Positions 18,121 through 27,163 of a stretch of DNA of 64,000 nucleotides are shown here, piece by piece (the first letter of the stretch is position 1; the number at the start of each line of letters is the position of its first letter). The stretch comes from Gracilimonas sp965227785 (lineage in GTDB: Bacteria; Bacteroidota; Rhodothermia; Balneolales; Balneolaceae): positions 558,001-622,000 of the forward strand of contig NZ_OZ245785.1 in the NCBI RefSeq assembly GCF_965227785.1, written 5' to 3'. The notes under the pieces are model-generated. The model worked only from the letters and a program-made list of their open reading frames with translations. It made no database searches and was not told the DNA's origin. A program made the position numbers and the translations under genes.

Positions 18121-19458
18121 TTAGACACCTGAATTCGGCTGAATTACGGCTGATTCGGAAGAAACAACAGTAATAGCAATCAGTGCAACCATGATAAACA
18201 AATTTATAAATAGGTTTATCATATCAATAACTGACTGCATTTTATAGGTGGTTTGAATTTCATAATACTCAGCAAGCTGCTTGGCATTTTCTCTTAAAGC
18301 ACCTGATTCAGCACCCAACCTGAATCTACTTAAAGCTGTATTCGTGAAAACCCCGGTAGCTTCCATCGATTCGATAAGCCCGGCACCATCCTTTAACATT
18401 TTCCGTATGGCAACTTCCTTAATCTGCTTTTCCATGTATTTGTTCCGGCAGGCTTCGGATGCCACCTTAATAACTTCAATGTTCTGTCCAGAGCCACTAT
18501 ATAGAGTGTAAAATACCCGGGCAAAAATCTCAATACTTGTTTTGTGGAGCAAATCACCCAAAACGGGCAAATGTATAATGTATTTATCTTTGAATAACTG
18601 CCCCTTTGGCGTACGAACAAAATATATAAATCCTGCAATAGGTATAACGAATGAAAGCACAATTAATACCCAGTTATCCCGGAGCCAGTAACTCATTTCG
18701 AGGGTAGCAGCCGTCATTGGGGGGAGTGCAATATCCATTTCCAGAAACATTTCTGCGGTTGCCGGGAAAATATATCCCACATAAAACAAAACCACCCCTA
18801 TTACAGCCAATACCGTTACTGCAGGCATCATAAGGGCACGGCGCATATTTTTCTTAAACTCAGCGTCGCGTTCCATAAACTTGGCTGTACTTTCAAATAC
18901 CAAAGCCATATTACCCGAGGTTGAGGCAACGCTTAACATATAAGCAGCAAACTTACCGAATACATCTTCATGCTTTCCATATACTTCAGAACCTTCTTTA
19001 CCATCCTTAAGGTCTTTCTGAATGGTTTTAATCACCTCTTTCATCCGCTTGTTCTGAGTATCTTCGTACAGCAGGTTCAGAATTTCATCAAAAGGAAGTT
19101 GCTGGCCAAGAAGGTCTGATGAAAGTCTAATAAAAGTAACTACTTCCTGTTGTGGAACTCCCCCCTTAAAATCAAACAGTTTTTTATTGATACTTTTAAC
19201 TTTATAGCCAAGCTTAACGAGCGCTTTTTCTAATTCTTCTTTGCTATAAGCTTCCTGTTCACCAGAAACCACCGGTTTACCCGGACGCTGGACTTTATAC
19301 ATGAACATCACTTTCTCGTCTACCGACTGGATTTTAAGCCCATTGGTTTTAGAAAGCCTGTCTACCTTTAGCTGAGCTTCTTTCTTATTGTCCGCTTCGA
19401 ATTCAGTTTGAACTACTTTACCTTTTTGCGAAATCGCTTTTAGCCTGAATTGTGCCAT
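18121..19458 (-). CDS. GspF/PilC-type inner-membrane platform protein
   Basis: The integral membrane platform that transmits ATPase rotation to pilin addition. After an N-terminal soluble region of about 120 residues with a repeated basic motif come two GspF domains. Membrane helices are visible at about residues 210-235 (VTVLAVIGVVLFYVGYIFPA), 262-285 (VLIVLSFVIPIAGFIYFV) and the C-terminus (LFINLFIMVALIAITVVSS). The N-terminal domain contains QQEVVTFIRLSSDLLGQQLPF, the family's usual start. It is the first gene of the seven-gene operon, preceded by a 337-base divergent spacer. Confidence 0.92.
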   Translation of the reverse strand: MAQFRLKAISQKGKVVQTEFEADNKKEAQLKVDRLSKTNGLKIQSVDEKVMFMYKVQRPGKPVVSGEQEAYSKEELEKALVKLGYKVKSINKKLFDFKGGVPQQEVVTFIRLSSDLLGQQLPFDEILNLLYEDTQNKRMKEVIKTIQKDLKDGKEGSEVYGKHEDVFGKFAAYMLSVASTSGNMALVFESTAKFMERDAEFKKNMRRALMMPAVTVLAVIGVVLFYVGYIFPATAEMFLEMDIALPPMTAATLEMSYWLRDNWVLIVLSFVIPIAGFIYFVRTPKGQLFKDKYIIHLPVLGDLLHKTSIEIFARVFYTLYSGSGQNIEVIKVASEACRNKYMEKQIKEVAIRKMLKDGAGLIESMEATGVFTNTALSRFRLGAESGALRENAKQLAEYYEIQTTYKMQSVIDMINLFINLFIMVALIAITVVSSESAVIQPNSGV

Positions 19459-19795
19459 AATGCTAAAATTTACCCTTCTCGGTTCTTAAGACGACGCGTC
19501 TGATTTAATATAAATTTGAAATCCCAATATCATTCATACTATTACGAAAAATAAGCAATACCGGGTTGCCACTTAATGATGATATATATCTTAATTTGTT
19601 ACAATAAACTACTTTTTTTTTAGAAATAAGAATAATGTTCCAAAAAGTATATTTGAATTTTTTAAAATGATATTTCTGTTAATCGGCTCCTATTTATGAA
19701 ACATAAATTAAAGTATCTGGAATCGATAAATACCGATAAAAATTATTTACTGTTTTTTATAAGTCTGCATTCTATCTTGGTCGAAATAATTCAGA
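19459..19795. other. Divergent AT-rich promoter region
   Basis: This 337-base spacer separates the pilus operon and the MFS gene and has no plausible gene. It is strongly AT-rich from 19600 on. It holds an 8-base perfect palindrome GACGCGTC at 19493-19500, 35 bases ahead of the pilus operon start, and a TATATTTG box at 19648-19655 on the plus strand. Neither could be tied to a convincing full promoter. Confidence 0.5.
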
Positions 19796-21010
19796 ATGAC
19801 GAAGAAGCAAGACGGCAATCCTTACCTAATTATATTCGCTCTCTGGTTACTTGTATTTGCAGCAAGTAGCCAGGTAATGATCATTTCTCCCATCCTGCCC
19901 CGTATCAGCGAACAGTTGGGAACTCCGTTAGAGATCCTGGGTAATCTGGTGACTGTATATGCAGTGATGGTCGGTATGTTCGCCATCATTATGGGTCCAT
20001 TATCCGACAAAATCGGACGCCGTAAGATTTTATTAATAGGAACCGGTGGTATCTCTTTCTTTCTCTTTCTTCATGGTTTGGTTGATACTTTTATAGGACT
20101 ACTAATTGTACGGGCTTTGGCAGGCATGGCCGGAGGAGTATTAAGCGGGGCTGCGGTTGCCTATGTAGGCGATTACTTCCCTTATGAAAAGAGAGGTTGG
20201 GCTAATGGCTGGATTATGAGCGGTATCGCTATGGGACAAATATTAGGCATTCCAATAGGAACACTCCTCGCTGATTTGTTTGGCTTTAGAATCCCATTTC
20301 TCCTTTTTGGAGTGATAATGGCTCTTACCTTTATTTTAATTTTATTCAAAGTTCCACAGCCTAATGTTGAGCTGTCAAAAGACCGGGTTACGTTTAAAGG
20401 TTCGGTATCTAAATACTACGAGCTACTGAAGCGTAGTGAAGTCCGCGCCGTCGCCTTTGCTTATGTAGTGATGTTTTTGAGTATCTCAGTGTATGTGGTA
20501 TACCTTCCTACCTGGCTGGAAAATACTTTCGGTGTTGACGGTAAGGCGATTGCCACACTTTTCTTTGTTGGAGGCGTTGCTAATGTCATTACAGGGCCCA
20601 TTGCAGGTAAAATATCAGACCGTATTGGCCGGAAAAAAATAATCATTATTTCCTGCCTGGGGCTTTCGGTTGTTATGGGGATCACGACCTATGTTGTTTC
20701 TGAATTTTGGATTGCATACCTCATCTTTTTCGCAGCGATGGTACTCATTGCCATGAGAATTAGTCCTTTTCAGGCGCTCTCTACACAACTTATTAAATCT
20801 GACAACAGAGGGTCTTTAATGAGTTTACTGGTAGCTATTGGGCAGGTTGGATATGGAGTTGGAGGTTCTATAGCAGGACCTTTTTACGTTCAACAGGGGT
20901 ACATTAGCAATACCCTGATGGGAACCATTATGATACTCATCATGGCTTATGTGGTATGGTTCCATGTCCCGGAACCGGAGCTTAATTCCGAAAAAAACAG
21001 CCCCGGCTAA
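19796..21010 (+). CDS. Major facilitator superfamily transporter
   Basis: A 404-residue, 12-helix MFS permease. The cytoplasmic loop 2-3 motif reads GPLSDKIGRRKILLIG and its second-half counterpart is GKISDRIGRKKIIIIS, both strong MFS signatures (motif A). The motif-C-like segment WIMSGIAMGQILGIPIGTLLADLFG in helix 5 suggests a drug/H+ antiporter-like branch (DHA family), but the substrate is unknown. It is preceded by a long AT-rich leader and stands alone on the plus strand. Confidence 0.9.
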   Translation: MTKKQDGNPYLIIFALWLLVFAASSQVMIISPILPRISEQLGTPLEILGNLVTVYAVMVGMFAIIMGPLSDKIGRRKILLIGTGGISFFLFLHGLVDTFIGLLIVRALAGMAGGVLSGAAVAYVGDYFPYEKRGWANGWIMSGIAMGQILGIPIGTLLADLFGFRIPFLLFGVIMALTFILILFKVPQPNVELSKDRVTFKGSVSKYYELLKRSEVRAVAFAYVVMFLSISVYVVYLPTWLENTFGVDGKAIATLFFVGGVANVITGPIAGKISDRIGRKKIIIISCLGLSVVMGITTYVVSEFWIAYLIFFAAMVLIAMRISPFQALSTQLIKSDNRGSLMSLLVAIGQVGYGVGGSIAGPFYVQQGYISNTLMGTIMILIMAYVVWFHVPEPELNSEKNSPG

Positions 21011-21140
21011 CGCTTAAGGTTTTGATTCTGCGAGGTTGGCCTTCTCTTCTTTCCCCTTTCTCATATATAACGTATTTCTAACTTGAAATGAATTTTATTG
21101 TAACTTAGTATCCCCTTAGTTCTCTATAAAAGAAAAAACT

Positions 21141-24100
21141 ATGCGTAAAATATCTCTACTTCTTTGCACGGCTTTATTTGTAGCACTTCTAATCAACTCT
21201 TGTAAATCATCTGATGATGACGGGGTCATCATTCAAGGGCAGGTTGTTCACCAGCAAACACGTGAACCTGTTATCGATGCATTGGTTCAAATTACTGATC
21301 CAGGGGAGTTTAGTAATACCTTTACCCGAACCGACAGCATAGGGCAATATTCACTTGGTGCATTAGAAATTTTAGAGATTACTGATCTGAGCATTACAGC
21401 TTCAGCACCGAACTTTACTGAAGTTAACAGAACATTAAAAGTAACACCGAAAGATCAGATAACAGGATTTGATTTTGAGTTACCAGCCGATCAAAGCGGT
21501 GATGGAGATAATGGGGATGACGAACCTTCCGGCCCCTCCGGTGGGGCCGCTGCTATAGAATTAGCAGAGCTTAGCACAGAGACAATAAATATTGCGGCAA
21601 CAGGTGGAAACACAAGCAGTACAATTACTTTTGAGGTTCAGGATTCTTCAGGTAACAGTATAGATCTCAATAACGCAATCGACGTAGAATTTTCTATTGT
21701 TTCCGGGCCGGGCGGCGGAGAAGAAATCACACCTTTAATGGTAACTACAAATGCGCAAGGAAAAGCCAGTGCAACCTTAAAAAGTGGGAATTCTGCCGGT
21801 GTAGTAAAAGTACAAGCAAGAATTGAGCGAACTGTCCAAAAATTTTCTCCTATGGCCAGTGTTTCAAATAGAGGCTTAGATGAAAGGAATATTTCTACAG
21901 GAAATTTAGATAATACAACCCCGGCAATGGATAATAACAAAGTTGCCCGAAAAGTAATTAGCGAACAAGTAGTTATAACTTCTGAACCTGTAGCGATTAC
22001 TATTCATGGTGGATTTCCGGACGCGAATCATTTTTCAATATCTTCATCCAGTTTAAACTACGAATATGTCCAGGGGCTTCAGGTACCCATTTCGGTTTTG
22101 GTGGGGGATGAATTCAGTAACCCTGTAACACCGGGAACAGCGGTTTACTTTAATGCTACAAACGGGGTAATTGCCGGTTCAGCAGAAGGCCACACTAACC
22201 AAGAAGGTAAAGCAACTGTAAACTTGAATCCCGACGGCACAGGAAATACTACTGTTACAGCTACGACCGTAGATAAGAATAATCAGGAAATCCAACAGAG
22301 CCTTGGTTTATTATTTTCAAGCTCAAAAGCAAATATAGTAGCTACAGATGAAGTTTCTTTAAATCCCGGTGAAAGTACTACTATCGATTTCACAGTTACG
22401 GATAGAAATGGAAACCCCATGGCATCGGGTACTTCAATTCAGGTTACCACTGAAGGTTCTATAACTTTAAGTGGAACCACTTCTACTACGTTGGGTGATG
22501 AATTAAACGGTGGTAATGGAATTACTTCATTCACTTTTAATGCATCTGTTGGTGAGGAGTTTAGTGGAAGCCAAAATGTAGAGATTACAGTTAGCTCGCC
22601 TTCAGGGGTAACAACTACTGACTTTATAACTATCAATTCTACAGGTGGAGTTGTTACAGGTGATCCTGAAGCACCTGCTTCTATGGAATTGGTAAGTCTG
22701 AGTAATGAAACTATTAATATTGCGGAGTCAGGTGGAAAAACCAATTCAACCTTTACCTTCCAGGTACAAGATTCTGCGGGACGTGCTTTGGATTCTCAAA
22801 GTGCTGTTGACGTAGAGTTTTCTATTCTTTCTAACCCTGGTGGAGCAAGTATCACTCCTACAGCGGTTAGAACGGATGCTCAGGGTCGTGCCACTTCAAA
22901 CCTAAATGCCGGAAATACGGCTGGTGTTGTACAAATACAGGCACAAGTTGTGGGAACATCCATTATTTCAAAACCTGTTGCGGTAACCATCCACGGCGGG
23001 TTTCCTGATGCAAACCACTTCACCCTTGAACCTCTGACAGAAACTAATATAGAGGGTTTTGATAGAAATGGAGCTTCAATTACGTACAAGGTTAGAGCTG
23101 GTGACGAATTCAGTAACCCGGTAAAACCAGGAACTGCTGTTTATTTTGAAACCACCGGCGGGGTGATTGACGGTTCCGGAACCGGACATACAGATGAGAC
23201 TGGTTACACTGAAGTTACCTTGTACGCCGGTAATCCTCGTCCCGGAAACGGACAAGGAATTGTAACAGCCAAAACCACTGATGCGGATGGAAATGAGATA
23301 TCCCAAACCTCACCTTTCATCTTTTCTACTTCTAAAGCAGATATCACTCCGGATATAACCGAACTGGAATTAGGCCCAGATGAAAGCTTTGATGTTGGAT
23401 ATGAAGTGATAGATCTAAATGGTAATCCAATGCCAGCTGGAACCAGAATAGAAGTTACCACCGGTGGTAACGGAGGTGTAAATTTAACCGGTGTTACTAG
23501 TTATGTGATGCCTAACGAATTGTCAACAGGCCAAGGTACTACTGATTTCAGCTTTACAGCTACTGCAGCAAGTAATTTCAGTAAATCTGAAACCATCTAC
23601 ATTACAGCTACTTCCCCATCGGGTACTGTAACTACTAACAGTGAGTTGACTATATACGGAACAGGCGGTGGTGTTTCAGGAACGCCAAGTGCTCCGGCTG
23701 CGATTGTTCTTGAAAATGTTCAAAGAAATACGATAAATATTAAAGAGACAGGTGGCATTGTAAACTCATCTTTGACCTTCCAGGTTCAAGATTCTGCCGG
23801 TAGACCATTAGACTTGGATAGTCCAGTTGATGTTGAATTTGAAATTATTCAAGGTCCTGGCGGTGGTGAAGGAGTTTTACCAGCTGTAGCTACCACTAAT
23901 TCAACAGGTAGAGTAACAACTAATGTATTTAGTGGTAATACTGCCGGGGTTCTTCAAATTCAAGCAAGGATTGAACCTCCATTTGCCCCAGCAACCATAC
24001 GATCAAACCCTGTTGCTATTACTATCCATGGTGGTTTCCCAGACTTTGACCACTTTAGTATTGCACCTACCACCAAAAATATTGAAGGATTCAATATTAA

Positions 24101-24749
24101 CGGAACTACCACCACTTTAGAGGTAATTGTAGGTGATAAATTCAGTAACCCGGTTAAGCCTGGAACAGCTGTTTATTTTGAAACTACCGGAGGTGTTATT
24201 GAAGGATCAGCTGTAGATCATACAGATGATCTGGGAAGAGCCTCCGTAACACTCCAATCCGGAAATCCCAGAGGTCCATTGAACGATGGTGATTTAACTG
24301 TTACAGCAAGAACTATCGATGAAAATAGCCAATTCATTGAAAGAACTGCTGATGTTGTTTTCTCAACCTCTGCGGCTAACATCAGTACACCGGATGCGAT
24401 GCCTTTTGATACATTAGCACCCGGGGGTGGAGCAACATTCTCTTATACCGTAATTGATTTGAATGGAAACCCCATGCCTGCAGGTACAGAAATTCAGATT
24501 GACGGTGGTGATGGTATTGAAATCACAGGAGATGCAAACTTCACATTAGGTGATCATATAAATCCCGGTTCTGGAACTACAAATTTCCAGTTCTCGATCC
24601 GAGATACAGATGAAGACAGTAGCGCCCCGGCAGACATAACAATTCAAATACGTGTAATCACACCTTCCGGGAATGTAACTACCTTTAGTGGTATTTATGG
24701 CGTGAGAAGATTGGAGAATAATCCCGGAACTCCGGTTAATACCAATTAA
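21141..24749 (+). CDS. Giant lipoprotein with three tandem two-domain Ig-like (Big-1-like) repeats
   Basis: A 1202-residue surface-type lipoprotein. The signal peptide ends with LINSC (cysteine 21). A carboxypeptidase-regulatory-like/beta-sandwich domain (about 28-115; VIIQGQVVHQQTREPVIDALV) leads to an acidic glycine-rich hinge (SGDGDNGDDEPSG). Three large repeats start near residues 137, 511 and 851, each 340-375 residues. Each opens with a TINI-x3-GG segment, runs through VQDSxG and DVEFxI, then VAITIHGGFPDxxHF, a DxFSNPVxPGTAVYF strand and a xLNGNPM(P/A)xGT strand. The inner pieces look like invasin/intimin-type Big-1 domains. The role is probably adhesion or a structural cell-surface stalk (inferred). 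A strong terminator follows. Confidence 0.8.
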   Translation: MRKISLLLCTALFVALLINSCKSSDDDGVIIQGQVVHQQTREPVIDALVQITDPGEFSNTFTRTDSIGQYSLGALEILEITDLSITASAPNFTEVNRTLKVTPKDQITGFDFELPADQSGDGDNGDDEPSGPSGGAAAIELAELSTETINIAATGGNTSSTITFEVQDSSGNSIDLNNAIDVEFSIVSGPGGGEEITPLMVTTNAQGKASATLKSGNSAGVVKVQARIERTVQKFSPMASVSNRGLDERNISTGNLDNTTPAMDNNKVARKVISEQVVITSEPVAITIHGGFPDANHFSISSSSLNYEYVQGLQVPISVLVGDEFSNPVTPGTAVYFNATNGVIAGSAEGHTNQEGKATVNLNPDGTGNTTVTATTVDKNNQEIQQSLGLLFSSSKANIVATDEVSLNPGESTTIDFTVTDRNGNPMASGTSIQVTTEGSITLSGTTSTTLGDELNGGNGITSFTFNASVGEEFSGSQNVEITVSSPSGVTTTDFITINSTGGVVTGDPEAPASMELVSLSNETINIAESGGKTNSTFTFQVQDSAGRALDSQSAVDVEFSILSNPGGASITPTAVRTDAQGRATSNLNAGNTAGVVQIQAQVVGTSIISKPVAVTIHGGFPDANHFTLEPLTETNIEGFDRNGASITYKVRAGDEFSNPVKPGTAVYFETTGGVIDGSGTGHTDETGYTEVTLYAGNPRPGNGQGIVTAKTTDADGNEISQTSPFIFSTSKADITPDITELELGPDESFDVGYEVIDLNGNPMPAGTRIEVTTGGNGGVNLTGVTSYVMPNELSTGQGTTDFSFTATAASNFSKSETIYITATSPSGTVTTNSELTIYGTGGGVSGTPSAPAAIVLENVQRNTINIKETGGIVNSSLTFQVQDSAGRPLDLDSPVDVEFEIIQGPGGGEGVLPAVATTNSTGRVTTNVFSGNTAGVLQIQARIEPPFAPATIRSNPVAITIHGGFPDFDHFSIAPTTKNIEGFNINGTTTTLEVIVGDKFSNPVKPGTAVYFETTGGVIEGSAVDHTDDLGRASVTLQSGNPRGPLNDGDLTVTARTIDENSQFIERTADVVFSTSAANISTPDAMPFDTLAPGGGATFSYTVIDLNGNPMPAGTEIQIDGGDGIEITGDANFTLGDHINPGSGTTNFQFSIRDTDEDSSAPADITIQIRVITPSGNVTTFSGIYGVRRLENNPGTPVNTN

Positions 24750-24774
24750 TTATACCTTAGTTTATTTAATTACA

Positions 24775-24805
24775 AAGTCCGCCCAAATCAAGGCGGACTT
24801 TTTTT
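24775..24805 (+). terminator. Rho-independent terminator of the repeat lipoprotein gene
   Basis: A perfect 9-bp stem AAGTCCGCC/GGCGGACTT with an 8-base loop is followed by a T-tract, 25 bases after the stop codon. Confidence 0.93.
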
Positions 24806-24878
24806 ATTTAAGCCTTTCTTACAATCGTTCTAACCGCTACCTTTGAACCTCATTACTAACAGGTACATTTTTTCGAAT

Positions 24879-25439
24879 ATGGACGCAAAGAATACTTTTG
24901 AATACAACAGTGTCAATTACAAAGAGTTTTTGAAGAGATTCAGGAATCTTAGCGATTCTGAGCATACCCTGATTGTATATGCAGGTCCTTTTACTACCAA
25001 TCGGGAAGCTGCACTTGATGAACTGAAAAGAGAAATCATCGGAGAAGCCGTAATTATTGATCTGGCTGAAGTTGTCACTCCATTTGAAGAAGAGAGCTAT
25101 GCCAACATCGATCAATGCTTCTCTTCTATTGATGAAAATGCGCCTCTTGTGATATTTAAAAATGCCGAACAACTGAATGGCGTTTATACCGGTTATACCG
25201 GATCTGTAGTTAAGTATGCATCTCCCCAGGAAAAGTACTTCCTGAGAAACGTAGATAAAATTAAAGCTCCTGTAGTTCTTGAATTTAAAGAATTTGATCA
25301 ACTTGATCGTATGGTGGTTAGAAAATCCGATTCTGTTGTACTTTTTAAAGCCCCCTCCTCTTTCATTGAAAAAATGGCCTGGAAAGTACAGAACTGGCAT
25401 GTTCACGGCTCTCACTTTCTTTCCCCCCGTCCACATTAA
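24879..25439 (+). CDS. Conserved hypothetical protein, possible degenerate AAA-type ATPase domain
   Basis: No family is recognised with certainty. The reading frame is open from a TTG at 24843, but ATG 24879 (MDAKNTFEYNSVNYKEF) is the likelier start because it begins the well-structured part. The 186-residue protein has alternating strands and helices: TLIVYAGPFTTNREAALDEL where a Walker A loop would sit (no GKS/T), and APLVIFKNAEQL in the position of a Walker B strand. A histidine-rich tail (WHVHGSHF) ends it. The AAA-like reading is inference. It is 3 bases upstream of the MATE transporter gene, probably in the same transcript. Confidence 0.55.
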   Translation: MDAKNTFEYNSVNYKEFLKRFRNLSDSEHTLIVYAGPFTTNREAALDELKREIIGEAVIIDLAEVVTPFEEESYANIDQCFSSIDENAPLVIFKNAEQLNGVYTGYTGSVVKYASPQEKYFLRNVDKIKAPVVLEFKEFDQLDRMVVRKSDSVVLFKAPSSFIEKMAWKVQNWHVHGSHFLSPRPH

Positions 25440-25442
25440 TAT

Positions 25443-26855
25443 ATGACCGAAATACAGCCAGAAACCACCCAAAACACAATATGGGAAGACATAAAAGCCT
25501 CTCTGGCTGGAACGGAACTCGATTTTACCAAAGGTAATATCGGCAGGGCTATACTGATTCTGTCCATCCCCATGGTACTGGAGATGATGATGGAATCAAT
25601 CTTTGCTGTCGTCGATATTTTCTTTGTCTCCAAACTTGGTGCGGATGCCGTAGCAGCCGTTGGTATCACCGAATCGGTTCTTACCCTTGTATATGCTATA
25701 GCCATCGGGTTTAGTATGGCCACCACGGCCATTATATCACGTCGAATTGGGGAAAAAAACAAAGATGACGCTGCCAAATCAGCGGTGCAGGCTATTTTTG
25801 TCTGCCTGATTATTTCTGCTCCTATTTCGTTGACGGGGATATTTTATGCAGAAGAAATTTTACTACTGATGGGGGCGAATGAAAATATAGCCACGCACCT
25901 TTCCTCTTACACTGCCATCATGTTGGGCGGGAATCTGGTCATCATGTTTCTGTTTGTGATCAACTCTATTTTCCGGGGTGCCGGTGATGCCGCCATTGCC
26001 ATGAGGGTTTTGTGGATTGCAAATGGTATCAACATCGTGCTGGATCCATTGCTTATTTTTGGATATGGTCCTTTTCCAGAACTTGGAATTGCCGGGGCTG
26101 CAGTAGCAACTACCATTGGTCGGGGAATCGGGGTTTGTTATCAGTTCTACCGCCTGTTTGATGGCAAAGGACGAATTATCATCCTACGTAAACATATCTC
26201 CATCCAAACAGAGATTCTCAAAAGAATGATTCGGGTTTCGATCGGTGGAATTGGTCAGTTCCTGATTGCTACAGCAAGCTGGGTTGGGCTTGTCCGGATT
26301 ATAGCGGAATTTGGGAGTATCGCTTTGGCCGGGTATACCATTGCCATCCGTATCCTGGTGTTCTCTATTCTGCCTTCATGGGGTATGAGTAACGCAGCGG
26401 CTACTCTTGTTGGACAAAACCTGGGAGCCAATCAACCCGAACGAGCTGAGAAATCGACCTGGATATCTGCCATCATCAATATGATATTCTTAGGATTGGT
26501 CGGGGTTTGTTTTCTGATATTCGCTGAGAACCTGGTGAGTATTTTCACTGATGATACCGCCATTATTGCCATTGGCTCCAAATGCCTCCGTATTATGAGT
26601 TATGGATACCTTGCCTATGCTTTTGGAATGGTAATCATCCAGGCCTTTAATGGTGCCGGTGATACGAAAACCCCCACCCTCATCAACCTGATTTGTTTCT
26701 GGATTATCGAAATTCCACTGGCTTACTTCCTGGCTATTACACTTGAATGGAACGAAGAAGGCGTTTTTTACTCTATAGTAGTTGCGGAATCACTATTGGG
26801 CGTAATAGGCTTTATATTGTTCCGACGCGGAAATTGGAAAAAAACCAAAGTATAG
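25443..26855 (+). CDS. MATE family efflux transporter
   Basis: A 12-helix multidrug and toxin extrusion (MatE/NorM-DinF) antiporter of 470 residues. It shows GRAILILSIPMVLEMMMESIF in helix 1, FVVSKLGADAVAAVG-like text in helix 2, and the duplicated second half starting MIRVSIGGIGQFLIATASW. The inter-repeat MATE signature appears as NSIFRGAGDAAIAMR and QAFNGAGDTKTPT. Substrates are probably cationic drugs or metabolites, exchanged for Na+ or H+. It is followed after one base by the SUI1-like gene. Confidence 0.95.
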   Translation: MTEIQPETTQNTIWEDIKASLAGTELDFTKGNIGRAILILSIPMVLEMMMESIFAVVDIFFVSKLGADAVAAVGITESVLTLVYAIAIGFSMATTAIISRRIGEKNKDDAAKSAVQAIFVCLIISAPISLTGIFYAEEILLLMGANENIATHLSSYTAIMLGGNLVIMFLFVINSIFRGAGDAAIAMRVLWIANGINIVLDPLLIFGYGPFPELGIAGAAVATTIGRGIGVCYQFYRLFDGKGRIIILRKHISIQTEILKRMIRVSIGGIGQFLIATASWVGLVRIIAEFGSIALAGYTIAIRILVFSILPSWGMSNAAATLVGQNLGANQPERAEKSTWISAIINMIFLGLVGVCFLIFAENLVSIFTDDTAIIAIGSKCLRIMSYGYLAYAFGMVIIQAFNGAGDTKTPTLINLICFWIIEIPLAYFLAITLEWNEEGVFYSIVVAESLLGVIGFILFRRGNWKKTKV

Positions 26856-26856
26856 A

Positions 26857-27081
26857 ATGAAAGTTAGCGTAAAAATGGAAACAGCCGGACGAAGAGGAAA
26901 GCAGGTTTCTGTAATTCGAGGAATCACACACAACCCTCAGGTAATCGAAGATTTAGAAAAGAAACTGAAAACCCAGTTGGGTACCGGGGGAACTATAAAA
27001 GGCAAGACCATTGAAATCCAGGGAGATCACGTAAACCGAATTAAGAAAATCCTGGAAAAAGAAGGTTACGAAGTGAAATAA
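26857..27081 (+). CDS. SUI1/eIF1-like translation factor (YciH type)
   Basis: A 74-residue protein of the SUI1 family: GRRGKQVSVIRGI, a helix (PQVIEDLEKKLKTQLG), GTGGTIKGKTIEIQGDH and the terminal helix IKKILEKEGYEVK, which together are the full family signature. Bacterial members resemble eukaryotic initiation factor 1 and are thought to affect start-codon selection, but are not essential in E. coli. It is shorter than E. coli YciH because it lacks the N-terminal extension. It starts one base after the MATE stop codon, so it is translationally linked, though a functional link is not obvious. Confidence 0.88.
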   Translation: MKVSVKMETAGRRGKQVSVIRGITHNPQVIEDLEKKLKTQLGTGGTIKGKTIEIQGDHVNRIKKILEKEGYEVK

Positions 27082-27083
27082 AT

Positions 27084-27156
27084 AGGTTTTAGTGGCAAGG
27101 TGTTAGGTTTTTTGGAAATAGAAAACCTAACACCTTGTAACTAACACCTAAAACCT
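27084..27156. terminator. Long nested hairpin between convergent genes
   Basis: A perfect 15-bp stem AAGGTGTTAGGTTTT (27097-27111) and AAAACCTAACACCTT (27122-27136) with a 10-base loop is flanked by an outer stem AGGTTTTAG (27084-27092) and CTAAAACCT (27148-27156). It lies between two convergent genes and can work as a bidirectional terminator. The inner and outer arms carry the same GGTGTTAGGTTTT/AGGTTTTAG text, suggesting it arose by duplication. Confidence 0.7.
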
Positions 27157-27163
27157 GCTGTAC

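Noticed and set aside
19648..19655. TATATTTG promoter box for the MFS gene
   Set aside because: About 140 bases from the start codon and without a -33 box; chance matches are common in AT-rich DNA.
24837..25472. 211-residue minus-strand frame opposite the hypothetical gene
   Set aside because: No family features and it covers the plus-strand gene whose context (3-base gap to MATE) is coherent.
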